Shown in pieces: positions 1-9,325 of a stretch of DNA of 64,000 bases. How positions within the stretch are numbered: the stretch's first letter is position 1; the number at the start of each line of letters is the position of its first letter. The notes below the pieces were generated by a model that was not told the origin of the DNA, did no database searches, and worked only from the letters and a program-made list of their open reading frames with translations. The stretch covers positions 1 to 64,000 of the forward strand of contig NZ_JACRWE010000007.1 in the NCBI RefSeq assembly GCF_014323405.1. The letters run 5' to 3'. The translations under genes were made by a program, and so were the position numbers. This DNA is from Romboutsia faecis (GTDB lineage: Bacteria; Bacillota; Clostridia; Peptostreptococcales; Peptostreptococcaceae).

Positions 1-119
1 GATAAGATTTCCCACCGTAAGGGTAAGACCCCAGGAAGACTACCTGGTTGATAGGTCGGAGGTGGAAGTGCAGTAATGTATGTAGCTTACCGATACTAAT
101 AGGTCGAGGACTTGACCAA
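1..119 (+). rRNA. 23S ribosomal RNA, 3' end (partial)
   Basis: The window opens inside a 23S rRNA gene. The segment holds the conserved 3' terminal region of bacterial large-subunit rRNA, including the TACCGATACTAATAGGTCGA stretch and the closing GAGGACTTGACC. The 3' boundary is approximate. The 5' part of the gene and any 16S gene lie outside the window. Confidence 0.95.
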
Positions 120-235
120 ACTTAAATGATTAAATCATAAATGATATGCAGTTTTTAGAGTACTAACTTAAAAATATCATATATACTTAATGTATAATGT
201 GTTAATATTCTATATGTGTGATAATTTAAAATTAT

Positions 236-350
<115 letters not shown>

Positions 351-356
351 TAAAGT

Positions 357-445
357 GCCGAAGTGGCGGAACTGGCAGACGCACAGGACTTAAAATCCTG
401 CGGGACTTACCTCTCGTACCGGTTCGATTCCGGTCTTCGGCACCA
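357..445 (+). tRNA. tRNA-Leu (TAA)
   Basis: The acceptor stem pairs GCCGAAG with CTTCGGC, followed by A and an encoded CCA. The anticodon loop CTTAAAA reads TAA. The 89-nt length and long variable arm mark a class II tRNA. Confidence 0.95.
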
Positions 446-455
446 TATTTAATAT

Positions 456-531
456 CGCGGGGTGGAGCAGTTGGCAGCTCGTCGGGCTCATAACCCGAAG
501 GTCGCAGGTTCAAGTCCTGCCTCCGCAACCA
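456..531 (+). tRNA. initiator tRNA-fMet (CAT)
   Basis: The anticodon is CAT. Two features mark an initiator: the first base C faces A at the acceptor end (unpaired 1-72), and the anticodon stem carries three consecutive G:C pairs (GGG/CCC). CCA is encoded. Confidence 0.95.
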
Positions 532-538
532 TTAAAAT

Positions 539-613
539 GGCCCATTGGTCAAGCGGTCAAGACACCGCCCTTTCACGGCGGTAACAGGGGTTCGATTCCC
601 CTATGGGTCACCA
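539..613 (+). tRNA. tRNA-Glu (TTC)
   Basis: The acceptor stem pairs GGCCCAT with ATGGGTC. The anticodon loop CTTTCAC sits on a CCGCC/GGCGG stem and reads TTC. CCA is encoded. Confidence 0.95.
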
Positions 614-621
614 TATATCCC

Positions 622-697
622 GGGACTATAGCTCAGCTGGGAGAGCACCTGCCTTACAAGCAGGGGGTCACAGGTTCGAGCCCTGTTAGTCCCACCA
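622..697 (+). tRNA. tRNA-Val (TAC)
   Basis: The acceptor GGGACTA pairs with TAGTCCC. The anticodon loop CTTACAA on a CCTGC/GCAGG stem reads TAC. The T-loop sequence and encoded CCA are intact. Confidence 0.95.
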
Positions 698-702
698 TTT
701 GC

Positions 703-779
703 GGCCTGGTAGTTCAGCTGGTTAGAATGCCAGCCTGTCACGCTGGAGGTCGAGGGTTCGAGTCCCTTCCAGGTCGCCA
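703..779 (+). tRNA. tRNA-Asp (GTC)
   Basis: The acceptor GGCCTGG pairs with CCAGGTC with one G:T pair. The anticodon loop CTGTCAC on a CCAGC/GCTGG stem reads GTC. The discriminator is G and CCA is encoded. Confidence 0.94.
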
Positions 780-784
780 TTTAA

Positions 785-859
785 GCGGGAATAGTTCAGT
801 GGTAGAGCGCAACCTTGCCAAGGTTGAAGTCGCGAGTTCGAATCTCGTTTCCCGCTCCA
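785..859 (+). tRNA. tRNA-Gly (GCC)
   Basis: The acceptor GCGGGAA pairs with TTCCCGC. The anticodon loop TTGCCAA on a CAACC/GGTTG stem reads GCC. The discriminator is T and CCA is encoded. Confidence 0.95.
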
Positions 860-874
860 TTAATTTAAATATAT

Positions 875-951
<77 letters not shown>

Positions 952-955
952 ATAT

Positions 956-987
956 AAAAAGTTTCACTTAGGTGAAACTTTTTTTTT
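956..987 (+). terminator. intrinsic terminator of the rRNA/tRNA operon
   Basis: The stem GTTTCAC/GTGAAAC has a TTAG loop and is followed by nine or more T residues. It lies directly after tRNA-Arg. Confidence 0.9.
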
Positions 988-1028
988 ATAAAAATAAATA
1001 TTCTAAATATAAGTAGATACTAAATAAT

Positions 1029-1058
1029 TTGTATATACTTATATTAATATAGTATAAT
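1029..1058 (+). promoter_or_regulatory. probable housekeeping promoter of cdaA
   Basis: A TTGTAT -35 element, an 18-nt spacer and a perfect TATAAT -10 element lie about 45 bases upstream of the cdaA start codon. Confidence 0.55.
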
Positions 1059-1103
1059 ACATAGTATAAATTAGAAGTAATTATTAAACAGGAGGATAAG
1101 ACT

Positions 1104-1940
1104 GTGTTCGATATAAAGTCTTTTTTTGATGGATTTATAGATATAATCTTAAGAATGAGTATATTTGATTTAATAGATATATCTATAGTAGCATATATCT
1201 TTTATAAAATTTTTATGTTTATAAAAGATACAAGAGCTGAACAAGTTCTTAAAGGAATAGTATTTTTATTATTAGCAACTCAGCTTAGTTCAACCTTTAA
1301 ATTACATACACTTTATTGGTTGCTTGTAAATACCCTTCAAATAGGGCTTTTATCGGCAATTATAATTTTCCAACCTGAACTTAGAGCAGGTTTAGAACAT
1401 ATAGGAAGAACTCAGTTCAATTTCTTTGTAAAAGGAAATAATACAAATGAGGATTTAAATAAGACGATAGAAGAAATTATAGAGGCTCTGTACTCTTTAT
1501 CAAGACAAAAGATAGGTGCACTTATTATAATGGAAAGAAAGACGAAAATATCAGATATAATAAGTACAGGTACTGAAATAGATGGAGATGTATCTAGACA
1601 ATTGTTAATAAATATATTTATACCAAATACTCCGTTACATGATGGCGCTGTAGTTATAAGGGGATCAAAGGTAAAAGCAGCTGCTTGCTTTTTACCATTA
1701 ACTCAAAGCAAAGATTTGAGTAAAGATTTAGGTACTAGACATAGAGCAGGTGTAGGAGTAAGTGAAGTATCTGACTGTATAACGTTAATAGTATCAGAAG
1801 AGACAGGCGAAGTATCTATAGCTAAATCAGGTAAATTATATAGAAATATTTCAAAGGAGAGAATGACCAATATATTACAGAATAACTTAAAAAGCAATAC
1901 AGAAGAAAGAAGTTTTTTAAAAGGTGGTATATTTAGATGA
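1104..1940 (+). CDS. cdaA: diadenylate cyclase CdaA (c-di-AMP synthase)
   Basis: Membrane-bound DAC-domain enzyme that makes cyclic di-AMP from two ATP. The 278-residue length is typical of CdaA. The N-terminus has hydrophobic membrane segments (about residues 10-40 and 50-90). The catalytic DAC domain follows, with the DGA motif at residues 180-182 and RHR at 212-214. The start is GTG at 1104, eight bases after a strong AGGAGG. The stop overlaps the next gene by four bases (ATGA), so the pair is translationally coupled to its regulator CdaR. In many Firmicutes glmM follows directly. Here glmM lies about 5 kb downstream, after an unrelated fermentation block. Family and function are clear. 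Confidence 0.95.
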   Translation: MFDIKSFFDGFIDIILRMSIFDLIDISIVAYIFYKIFMFIKDTRAEQVLKGIVFLLLATQLSSTFKLHTLYWLLVNTLQIGLLSAIIIFQPELRAGLEHIGRTQFNFFVKGNNTNEDLNKTIEEIIEALYSLSRQKIGALIIMERKTKISDIISTGTEIDGDVSRQLLINIFIPNTPLHDGAVVIRGSKVKAAACFLPLTQSKDLSKDLGTRHRAGVGVSEVSDCITLIVSEETGEVSIAKSGKLYRNISKERMTNILQNNLKSNTEERSFLKGGIFR

Positions 1941-3106
1941 TAGAAAAGCTTAAAGAAAATACAAAAATAAAATTAATATCTCTCTTAAGTGCAATAGTTT
2001 TATGGATGTATGTGATGGCTATAGTTGATCCTCAAGAAACAAAGTTGTTTGAAAACATACCTGTTACAATAACTAATCTTGATGAATTGGATGCTAATGA
2101 TTTTGTTATATATCCAGAAGTAAATTTAAATACAGATATATATGTTACTGGAAAGTTATCTGTACTAAAAAATATATCAAAAGATGATATAACAGTTTAT
2201 GGAACTATGACTAATCTCATAGAAGGTAATAATGGTGTATTCTTGAAAGCAAATATATCTAAGGGTGTTACATATGAACTTAAGCCAGATACTATAGTGA
2301 TTCCTTTAGAAAAGATAGTTGAAGAAAAAAGATCTGTGGATGTAGTAGTCACAGGTAAATATAAAAATAATTTTGATTCAGTTCAATTAGAAGAAGATAG
2401 TGTAAAGATATCAGGACCAAGAAGTTTAGTTAAAGAAGTACAAAAATTACAAGCAACACTTGATGTAGATGAAAATAAAGATATTTATACAACAACATTA
2501 AACCTTATACCTATTAATGATAAAGGTCAAAAAGTAGAGGGTGTAACTATGGAAACTTCTTCAGTAAACGCTACAGTATCACTATTAGTAGAAAAAAATG
2601 TGCCTATAAATCCTGTATTTACAGAAAGCAGTGAAAGCTTAAGTACATATGAATTAAGTCAAAATAATATAACAATTAAAGGTAAAAAGGATATAGTTGA
2701 TAATATAACATCTATTAATACAAAAGCCATAAATTTAAAGGATGTCAATGCAGGATCATCTAAAGATGTTCAACTAGATATTCCTGTGGGAATTAAAATT
2801 GATGAAAGTGTAAGGATAACTATAAAAATAAATGAAGTAAAAAATTTAGTAACTAAATTAACATATACTAATGATGAAGTAGAAATAAGAAATAATAATA
2901 ACTCTATAGACGTAGCAACCTTAAAAATACCAAACACAATAGATATAGATGTTGAACACAAAGAAAATATTCCAGATTTGAATAAATCTGATATTACTTT
3001 ATACATAGATTTATCTGATGGTAATGATAGTTTTACTATAAAATATGAATCTAAATATGATTTTGAAAATGTTAAAATAAATCCGGATGTTGTTACAGTT
3101 GAATAA
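1937..3106 (+). CDS. cdaR: YbbR-domain protein CdaR, regulator of CdaA
   Basis: Membrane-anchored protein that binds and modulates the diadenylate cyclase encoded just upstream. The 389 residues start with a short basic segment and one transmembrane helix (about residues 10-32). A long extracytoplasmic part follows, made of several YbbR repeats, visible as recurring beta-rich units with sequences such as VDVVVTGKYKN and ITIKGKKDIV. The start codon overlaps the cdaA stop, the usual arrangement in Firmicutes. A strong terminator follows, so cdaA-cdaR forms its own two-gene transcription unit. The family is known as a partner of CdaA. Whether it activates or inhibits in this organism cannot be read from the sequence. 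Confidence 0.88.
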   Translation: MIEKLKENTKIKLISLLSAIVLWMYVMAIVDPQETKLFENIPVTITNLDELDANDFVIYPEVNLNTDIYVTGKLSVLKNISKDDITVYGTMTNLIEGNNGVFLKANISKGVTYELKPDTIVIPLEKIVEEKRSVDVVVTGKYKNNFDSVQLEEDSVKISGPRSLVKEVQKLQATLDVDENKDIYTTTLNLIPINDKGQKVEGVTMETSSVNATVSLLVEKNVPINPVFTESSESLSTYELSQNNITIKGKKDIVDNITSINTKAINLKDVNAGSSKDVQLDIPVGIKIDESVRITIKINEVKNLVTKLTYTNDEVEIRNNNNSIDVATLKIPNTIDIDVEHKENIPDLNKSDITLYIDLSDGNDSFTIKYESKYDFENVKINPDVVTVE

Positions 3107-3110
3107 AGAA

Positions 3111-3160
3111 AAATAAGGTGATAATGTAATTTATGTTAATTATGTTATCACCTTATTTTT
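3111..3160 (+). terminator. terminator after cdaR
   Basis: AATAAGGTGATAA and TTATCACCTTATT form a 13-bp stem around an AT-rich loop, closed by a T run. It separates cdaA-cdaR from the buk operon. Confidence 0.88.
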
Positions 3161-3303
3161 GTCTGAAAATAGAGTAATTATTAAGCTGATAAATTGTAAT
3201 AATTGAGCAGAGTATGCACATATATATAACTGTAGAAAAATTAATTTATATAACTACTGATACAATAAAAATATTGATTAATGATGTTAAAGGGTGAAAA
3301 AAG

Positions 3304-4380
3304 ATGAGTAAAGTGTTTAAGGTTTTAACTATCAATCCTGGTTCTACATCAACTAAAATAGCAATATTTAAAAACGATGATTTAATACTAGAAAAAACAT
3401 TAAGGCATTCTGTGGAAGAAATAAATAAATATAAAAGGATATCAGATCAACTTGAATTTAGAAGCAATTTAATTAAAAAATGTTTAATGGAAAATAATAT
3501 ACCAATGACAGAGCTAGATGCAGTAGTAGGTAGAGGAGGATTACTCATGCCTATAGAAGGAGGTACTTATCATGTGAATAGCAAGATGTTATCAGATTTA
3601 AGAGAGGGTGTATTAGGAGAACATGCATCAAATTTAGGTGGAATAATTGCTCATGAAATAGCTCAAAAGTTAAATATACCATCTTATATTGTTGACCCTG
3701 TAGTAGTAGATGAACTAGATGAGGTTGCAAGGATATCTGGCATACCGGAAATTAAAAGGAAAAGCATATTTCATGCTCTAAATCAAAAAGCAATAGGTAG
3801 AAGAGCTGCAAAAGATTTAAATAAGGTATATGAACAATGTAATTTTATAATAGCTCATATGGGTGGTGGGATTTCAGTAGGTGCTCATTCAAAAGGCAGA
3901 GTTATAGATGTAACGAATGGATTAGATGGAGAAGGTCCTTTTTCTCCAGAAAGAAGCGGAGGATTACCTGTGGGTGATTTAATAAAGTTATGTTTTAATA
4001 AAAAATACTCACAAGATGAAATTAATAAAAAGATAAAAGGAATGGGCGGATTAGTTGCATATTTAAATACCAATGATATAAGGGAAATAGAGAGAAAAAT
4101 AGATGATGGTGATGAAGATGCAAGGTTAATTCATCATGCTATGGTATATCAAATATGCAAAGAAATAGGAGCGTATTCGACTGTTTTAAAAGGAAATATT
4201 GATGCAATACTTTTAACTGGAGGAATAGCATATTCAAATCTTATTACATCAATGATTAAAGAATCTGTAAAGTTTATTGCACCAGTTATAGTATATCCTG
4301 GTGAGGATGAAATGATTGCGTTGGCTCAAGGTGCTCTTAGGGTATTAAAATGTGAAGAACAGGAAAAGGTTTACAAATAA
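3304..4380 (+). CDS. buk: butyrate (branched-chain acyl) kinase
   Basis: Acetate/butyrate-kinase family enzyme of 358 residues that makes ATP by transferring phosphate from an acyl phosphate to ADP. Seen in the sequence: the N-terminal nucleotide-binding motif [10 protein letters not shown] at about residues 11-20, the [12 protein letters not shown] motif in the middle, and LLTGGIAY near the C-terminus. The ATG has a GGGTGA ribosome site. The gene heads an operon with a 2-oxoacid:ferredoxin oxidoreductase. That context suggests a role in turning acyl-CoA from oxidised 2-oxoacids into acid plus ATP. The usual partner, phosphotransbutyrylase (ptb), is not next to it: only 197 bases separate cdaR from buk. 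The natural substrate (butyryl, isobutyryl or isovaleryl phosphate) is inferred. Confidence 0.9.
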   Translation: MSKVFKVLTINPGSTSTKIAIFKNDDLILEKTLRHSVEEINKYKRISDQLEFRSNLIKKCLMENNIPMTELDAVVGRGGLLMPIEGGTYHVNSKMLSDLREGVLGEHASNLGGIIAHEIAQKLNIPSYIVDPVVVDELDEVARISGIPEIKRKSIFHALNQKAIGRRAAKDLNKVYEQCNFIIAHMGGGISVGAHSKGRVIDVTNGLDGEGPFSPERSGGLPVGDLIKLCFNKKYSQDEINKKIKGMGGLVAYLNTNDIREIERKIDDGDEDARLIHHAMVYQICKEIGAYSTVLKGNIDAILLTGGIAYSNLITSMIKESVKFIAPVIVYPGEDEMIALAQGALRVLKCEEQEKVYK

Positions 4381-4408
4381 AATCTGAAGATATAAATAGG
4401 TGATATAT

Positions 4409-5086
4409 ATGATAATTAACGATAAAAGAATAAGAATCATAACAGGGCATTATGGGAGTGGAAAGACAGAATTTGCAATAAATTATGTTATGAGATTAAG
4501 AGAATTAACAAATAAGAATATAGCTGTAGCAGATTTAGATGTAGTAAATGCATATTTCAGAATAAGAGAGAAAAAGAAAGAACTAGAAAATGCTAACATA
4601 TTAACTATAGATAGTTCAATTGATGCACCAAACTTAGATTTACCTGCACTATCAGCTCAAATTATGACACCAATAAATGATAAATCTTATGAATATGTAA
4701 TGGATGTAGGCGGAGATAATGTAGGAGCAAGAGTTGTTGGAAGATTTTCAGATATAATAGAAAAAGAGGAATACGATATGTTATTTGTAGTAAATGCTAA
4801 TAGAGAGAAAACACAAACACCAGATCAAGTTATACAATATATAAAATCAATAGAAAACTCATCAAAATTAAAAATAACAGGTTTAATCAATAATACACAC
4901 CTAATTAGAGATACAAGAGTAGAAGACATATTAAAAGGAGAGAAAGTTGTAAAAAAGGTTTCTGAAGATTTATGTATTCCTGTTAAGTATACTTCTTGTT
5001 TAGAAAATCTTGTATGTGAATTACCTAAAAATATAGAAGGCGAAATTATTCCTATAAAACTTCATATGAGAGAAGATTGGATGTAA
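4409..5086 (+). CDS. P-loop ATP-binding protein of unknown function in the oxidoreductase operon
   Basis: I do not recognise a defined function. The 225-residue protein has a Walker A motif (GHYGSGKTE, about residues 14-22) and an aspartate-rich strand AVADLDVVNAYF that resembles the switch region of ParA/MinD/NifH-type (SIMIBI) P-loop proteins. A later strand reads MLFVVNANREKTQTP. No membrane segment is seen. The start is placed at ATG 4409 behind AGGTGAT rather than at the GTG at 4400. The gene sits between buk and the ferredoxin subunit in the same direction, with gaps of about 30 bases. A role in assembling or regulating the oxidoreductase is plausible but only inferred from position. 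Confidence 0.8.
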   Translation: MIINDKRIRIITGHYGSGKTEFAINYVMRLRELTNKNIAVADLDVVNAYFRIREKKKELENANILTIDSSIDAPNLDLPALSAQIMTPINDKSYEYVMDVGGDNVGARVVGRFSDIIEKEEYDMLFVVNANREKTQTPDQVIQYIKSIENSSKLKITGLINNTHLIRDTRVEDILKGEKVVKKVSEDLCIPVKYTSCLENLVCELPKNIEGEIIPIKLHMREDWM

Positions 5087-5121
5087 TAAATTTAAAAATA
5101 TATTTTTAAGGGGGATATAAA

Positions 5122-5337
5122 ATGGCTAAAGGAAAGGTTGCTTTCGATAATGAAAGATGTAAAAGTTGTGGTTTATGCATAGAGGCCTGTCCAAATAGAA
5201 TTATTCAAATTGATAAATCTACTATAAATCAAAAAGGGTATAATCCAGCGATTGTAGTAGATATGGATAAATGCGTGGGTTGTGCAAATTGTGCTCTTAT
5301 GTGTCCAGATGTAGTTATAACTGTGGAAAGAGAATAA
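5122..5337 (+). CDS. 2-oxoacid:ferredoxin oxidoreductase, ferredoxin-like (delta) subunit
   Basis: A 71-residue 2[4Fe-4S] protein that passes electrons from the thiamine-diphosphate subunits to free ferredoxin. Two cluster motifs are present: CKSCGLCIEACP at about residues 14-25 and CVGCANCALMCP at about 51-62. It starts with ATG behind AAGGGGGAT and lies 21 bases before the alpha subunit. The order delta-alpha-beta-gamma matches the four-subunit KorDABC/Vor arrangement. It could be mistaken for a free ferredoxin, but operon position and length favour a subunit. Confidence 0.9.
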   Translation: MAKGKVAFDNERCKSCGLCIEACPNRIIQIDKSTINQKGYNPAIVVDMDKCVGCANCALMCPDVVITVERE

Positions 5338-5358
5338 TTTTATAAGGGGGGAATTAAA

Positions 5359-6435
5359 ATGGATAAGGTACTTATGAAAGGAAATGAAGCATTTGGTAGA
5401 GCTGCCATAGAAGCAGGATGTAAATATTTTTTTGGGTATCCAATAACTCCACAAAGTGAATTACCAGAGTACTTATCAAGAGAATTACCTAAAATAGGTG
5501 GAGTCTTCTTGCAAGCAGAATCAGAAATTTCTGCAATAAATATGGTTTATGGTGCAGCAGGTTCAGGCGCTAGAGTAATGACATCTTCATCTTCTCCAGG
5601 CATAGCACTTAAACAAGAAGGAATAACATATGCTGCGGGAGCAGAACTTCCATGTGTAATTATAAATGTAATGAGAGGTGGACCAGGATTAGGTAGCATA
5701 CAAGCATCACAATCAGATTATTTTATGGCAACAAGAGGAGGGGGAAATGGTGATTATAGAACACCTGTATTTGCACCATCTTCTGTACAAGAAGCTGTAG
5801 ATATGATTATAGAAGCATTTGATGTTGCTGATAAATATAGAACTCCTGTCGTAGTTTTAGCTGATGGTATGATAGGTCAAATGATGGAACCTGTTGAGTT
5901 TAACAATGCTAATAAAAAAGATATACCATCAAAAGACTGGGCTACAGTAGGTACTAAGGGGAAAAGAAAACCGAATGTAATAAACTCTTTATATTTAGCT
6001 CCAGAAGCATTAGAAGAGCATTGTATTAATTTAGATAAGAAGTTTAAAAAAATAGAAGAAAATGAAGTTCAATATGAAATGTATAAAACAGAAGATGCAG
6101 AATTTGTATTTGTAGCTTATGGAACTACATCAAGAATTGTAAAGACTACAATTGAAAATTTAAGAGAAGAAGGAATTAAAGTAGGTTTAATAAGACCTAA
6201 AGTTTTATGGCCATTCCCTTTTGAAGCTTTCAAACAAATACCTAATGCGAAGAATATACTTACAGTTGAAATGAGTACAGGGCAGATGGTTGATGATGTT
6301 AAGATAGCAGTTGAAGGAAAATTACCAGTATATTTTTATGGTAGAACAGGTGGAATGACACCGTCACCAATAGAAATATCAAATAAAGTAAAGGAAATAA
6401 TAGGGTATAACATTTGTGCAGGAGGTGCAGAGTAA
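5359..6435 (+). CDS. vorB: 2-oxoacid:ferredoxin oxidoreductase, alpha subunit (VorB/KorA type)
   Basis: A 358-residue pyrimidine-binding (PYR) domain subunit of a TPP-dependent enzyme that oxidises 2-oxoacids to acyl-CoA, CO2 and reduced ferredoxin. The N-terminus carries the family motif GYPITPQSE (about residues 25-33). Further family segments are [15 protein letters not shown] and MRGGPGLGS. The C-terminal domain contains [12 protein letters not shown]. Its stop codon overlaps the beta-subunit start (TAATG). Substrate preference cannot be settled from sequence. Branched-chain 2-oxoacids (VOR) are favoured by the neighbouring buk, and 2-oxoglutarate (KOR) is the main alternative. The symbol is therefore tentative. 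Confidence 0.85.
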   Translation: MDKVLMKGNEAFGRAAIEAGCKYFFGYPITPQSELPEYLSRELPKIGGVFLQAESEISAINMVYGAAGSGARVMTSSSSPGIALKQEGITYAAGAELPCVIINVMRGGPGLGSIQASQSDYFMATRGGGNGDYRTPVFAPSSVQEAVDMIIEAFDVADKYRTPVVVLADGMIGQMMEPVEFNNANKKDIPSKDWATVGTKGKRKPNVINSLYLAPEALEEHCINLDKKFKKIEENEVQYEMYKTEDAEFVFVAYGTTSRIVKTTIENLREEGIKVGLIRPKVLWPFPFEAFKQIPNAKNILTVEMSTGQMVDDVKIAVEGKLPVYFYGRTGGMTPSPIEISNKVKEIIGYNICAGGAE

Positions 6436-7190
6436 TGGCTGTTGTATTTAAGAAAACTAAAGGTTTAACGGATGCAAAAACACATTATTGTCCAGGATGT
6501 ACACATGGAATTATTCATAGATTAGTAGCTGAAGTATTAGAAGAGTTGGGGGTATTAGGGGATACTATAGGTGTTGTACCAGTAGGATGTTCCGTATTAG
6601 CATATAACTACTTTAATTGTGACGTACAAGAAGCTGCTCACGGAAGAGCTCCAGCTTGTGCGACAGGAGTAAAAAGAGTACATCCTGATAAAATCGTATT
6701 TACTTATCAAGGTGATGGAGATTTAGCATCTATAGGTACTGCAGAAATTGTTCATGCAGCAGCTAGAGGTGAAAAAATAACTACTATATTTGTAAACAAC
6801 ACAACATATGGAATGACAGGAGGGCAAATGGCACCAACAACTTTAATTGGTCAAAAAGCGACAACTGCACCATATGGTAGGGATCCAAGATTACAGGGAT
6901 ATCCTATAAAAATGAGTGAGATGTTATCTACTCTAACTGGAGCAGTATTTGTAGAGAGGGTTACTGTGGATACACCAGCAAATGTTAGAAAAGCTAAAAA
7001 AGCTATAAAGAAAGCTTTCCAAGTTCAATTATCAGGTTTAGGGTTTGCTATAGTAGAAGTACTATCTACTTGTCCTACTAACTGGGGGTTAGCTCCAAAT
7101 GATGCACTTAAGTGGTTAAGAGAGAATATGATTCCATACTACCCAATTAAAAACTTTAAAGATATAGAGATTAATGGGGAGGTGAAATAA
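6435..7190 (+). CDS. 2-oxoacid:ferredoxin oxidoreductase, beta subunit (TPP-binding)
   Basis: The 251-residue catalytic subunit binds thiamine diphosphate and Mg. The CPGCTHG motif (about residues 19-25) contributes to cofactor and cluster binding. The TPP motif runs from GDGDLASIG to [14 protein letters not shown] place the start at ATG 6435, which overlaps the alpha-subunit stop and follows a GGAGGTG ribosome site. An upstream in-frame start at 6414 lies inside vorB and has no ribosome site. The gamma subunit follows after one base. The tight spacing indicates one coupled mRNA and one enzyme complex. Confidence 0.9.
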   Translation: MAVVFKKTKGLTDAKTHYCPGCTHGIIHRLVAEVLEELGVLGDTIGVVPVGCSVLAYNYFNCDVQEAAHGRAPACATGVKRVHPDKIVFTYQGDGDLASIGTAEIVHAAARGEKITTIFVNNTTYGMTGGQMAPTTLIGQKATTAPYGRDPRLQGYPIKMSEMLSTLTGAVFVERVTVDTPANVRKAKKAIKKAFQVQLSGLGFAIVEVLSTCPTNWGLAPNDALKWLRENMIPYYPIKNFKDIEINGEVK

Positions 7191-7191
7191 T

Positions 7192-7734
7192 ATGTCTACT
7201 TACAGGGTGATTTGTGCAGGATTTGGAGGGCAAGGTGTAATGTCTATGGGTCAATTATTAACATATGCAGGAATGATAGAGGGTAAAGAGGTTTCCTGGT
7301 TGCCATCTTATGGTCCTGAAATGCGTGGAGGGACTGCAAATTGTTCGGTTACAGTGTCTGATAAGCCAATAGGATCTCCTATTATATCAGGTGATGCAAC
7401 TTGTGCTATAATAATGAATTTACCATCTTTAGAAAAATTTGAACAAGAAATAGAGCCAGGAGGAATATTATTGATAAATAGCTCATTAATCCATCAAAAA
7501 CCTAAGAGAGATGATATTAATTCTTATTACATTCCAGCGAATGAATTATCACAGGAATTAGGAGGAACTAAATTTGCAAATATGATAATGCTAGGTGCAT
7601 ATTTAAAATTAACTAATACAGTAGAAGTAGAATCAGTACTAGAAGCATTTAAAAAAGTATTCGGTCCTAAAAAAGAAAAATATTTAGGTGTAAATAGAGA
7701 AGCAATACAACTTGGAATGAAGCAAATATTATAA
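7192..7734 (+). CDS. 2-oxoacid:ferredoxin oxidoreductase, gamma subunit
   Basis: A 180-residue gamma subunit of the pyruvate/ketoisovalerate oxidoreductase family, which forms the domain that binds coenzyme A. The signature CAGFGGQGVMSMG is at about residues 8-20, and SYGPEMRGGTANC follows in the next conserved block. The ATG lies one base beyond the beta-subunit stop, with GGGGAGGTGA upstream. It is the last gene of the buk operon, and a terminator follows about 50 bases later. Confidence 0.9.
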   Translation: MSTYRVICAGFGGQGVMSMGQLLTYAGMIEGKEVSWLPSYGPEMRGGTANCSVTVSDKPIGSPIISGDATCAIIMNLPSLEKFEQEIEPGGILLINSSLIHQKPKRDDINSYYIPANELSQELGGTKFANMIMLGAYLKLTNTVEVESVLEAFKKVFGPKKEKYLGVNREAIQLGMKQIL

Positions 7735-7783
7735 ATTAAGTTAGAAGAAAAATATTCAGATAAAGTAAAAAGATAAAGCAAAG

Positions 7784-7819
7784 AAGGCAATAGAGTTTTG
7801 TTTCTATTGTCTTTTTTTT
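7784..7819 (+). terminator. terminator of the buk-oxidoreductase operon
   Basis: GGCAATAGAG and TTTCTATTGTC pair around a short loop, followed by eight T residues. Confidence 0.85.
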
Positions 7820-7940
7820 ACTTTAGTATTAAAATACTCATATGACTTATAATATCAAATATAACAAATATAAAAATAATAGAATATAGATAGATATAGA
7901 ATATATTTATAAAGCTTTTCAACTTGAAAGGAGATTATCA

Positions 7941-9287
7941 ATGAGAAAATATTTTGGTACTGATGGTGTAAGAGGAGTAGCTAATACAGAATTAACATGT
8001 GACTTAGCTTATAAGTTAGGTAGAGCAGGGGGGTATGTTTTAGCTCAAGGAGATCACAGAGTTAAAGTTGTAGTAGGAAAAGATACTAGAATATCAGGAG
8101 ATATGCTAGAGGCAGCTTTAATATCAGGTTTAATGTCTGTAGGCTGTGATGTTATAACAGTTGGAGTAGTACCTACACCAGCAGTTGCTTATTTAACTAA
8201 AAAATACAATGCAGACTGTGGGGTAGTTATATCGGCTTCACACAATCCAGTAGAATATAATGGAATAAAATTCTTTAATAAAGATGGATATAAATTAGAT
8301 GATGCAATAGAACTAGAAATAGAGAAATATATAGACGATATAGATAAGGTAGAATGTTCACCTATAGGAGAGCATGTAGGTAGAAGAATACACAAGCATG
8401 ATGCTAAAAAAGATTATGTAAATTATCTAAAATCAATTATAAATGTAGATTTTAAAGGATTAAAAGTTGTACTAGACTGTGCTAATGGAGCTGCATACGA
8501 AGTGGCACCAACAGTATTTAAAGAATTAGGAGCAGAAGTAGTATCTATAAATAGTAATCCAGATGGAAATAATATAAATGATAAGTGTGGATCAACTCAT
8601 CCAGAGCAACTGAAAGAAGCTGTTTTAGAATATAAAGCAGACTTAGGTTTAGCATATGATGGTGATGCAGACAGACTAATTGCTGTAAATGAGAAGGGAC
8701 AAATAGTTGATGGCGACCATATAATGATATTAAGTGCTATCTATTTAAAGAAAAATAATAAATTAGCTCAAGATACTTTAGTTGTAACAGTAATGAGTAA
8801 TATAGGATTAACTATAGCAGCTAAGGAAAATGGGATAAAATTAGCAACTACATCAGTAGGAGATAGATATGTACTTGAAGAAATGAAAAATAGTGGTTAT
8901 AATTTAGGAGGAGAACAATCAGGACATATGATTTTCTTAGATTATAATACTACTGGAGATGGAGTTTTAAGTTCTTTAGTTCTTTCTAAAATAGTACTAG
9001 AAGAAAATAAAACTTTATCAGAACTTGCATCTGTGATGACTCAATACCCACAAGTATTAGTTAATGCAAGAATCAGCAATGAAAATAAAAATAAATACAT
9101 GGAAATAAAAGAGATAAGCGATGAAATATCGAGAATAGAAAGCTTATTAGATGGTTGTGGAAGAGTATTAATAAGACCATCAGGAACAGAACCATTAGTA
9201 AGAGTTATGTTAGAGGGTAAAGAGGAAGGTCAAATAAAAGAATTAGCTACAAATTTAGCAAATCTTATACAAGAAAAATTATCATAA
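7941..9287 (+). CDS. glmM: phosphoglucosamine mutase
   Basis: Converts glucosamine-6-phosphate to glucosamine-1-phosphate on the way to UDP-GlcNAc for peptidoglycan. The 448-residue length is standard. The start MRKYFGTDGVRG is the family signature. The phosphoserine loop ISASHNP has the active serine at residue 100. The metal-binding loop DGDADR is at about residue 240, and the C-terminal phosphate-binding loop RPSGTEP is at about 412-418. The ribosome site is AAAGGAGAT. glmS follows 343 bases later, so two consecutive steps of amino-sugar synthesis sit together, with the ribozyme between them controlling only the second. Confidence 0.96.
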   Translation: MRKYFGTDGVRGVANTELTCDLAYKLGRAGGYVLAQGDHRVKVVVGKDTRISGDMLEAALISGLMSVGCDVITVGVVPTPAVAYLTKKYNADCGVVISASHNPVEYNGIKFFNKDGYKLDDAIELEIEKYIDDIDKVECSPIGEHVGRRIHKHDAKKDYVNYLKSIINVDFKGLKVVLDCANGAAYEVAPTVFKELGAEVVSINSNPDGNNINDKCGSTHPEQLKEAVLEYKADLGLAYDGDADRLIAVNEKGQIVDGDHIMILSAIYLKKNNKLAQDTLVVTVMSNIGLTIAAKENGIKLATTSVGDRYVLEEMKNSGYNLGGEQSGHMIFLDYNTTGDGVLSSLVLSKIVLEENKTLSELASVMTQYPQVLVNARISNENKNKYMEIKEISDEISRIESLLDGCGRVLIRPSGTEPLVRVMLEGKEEGQIKELATNLANLIQEKLS

Positions 9288-9325
9288 TTAATATAGGTTG
9301 CCAATGTATTAAAATGAATTTATAC

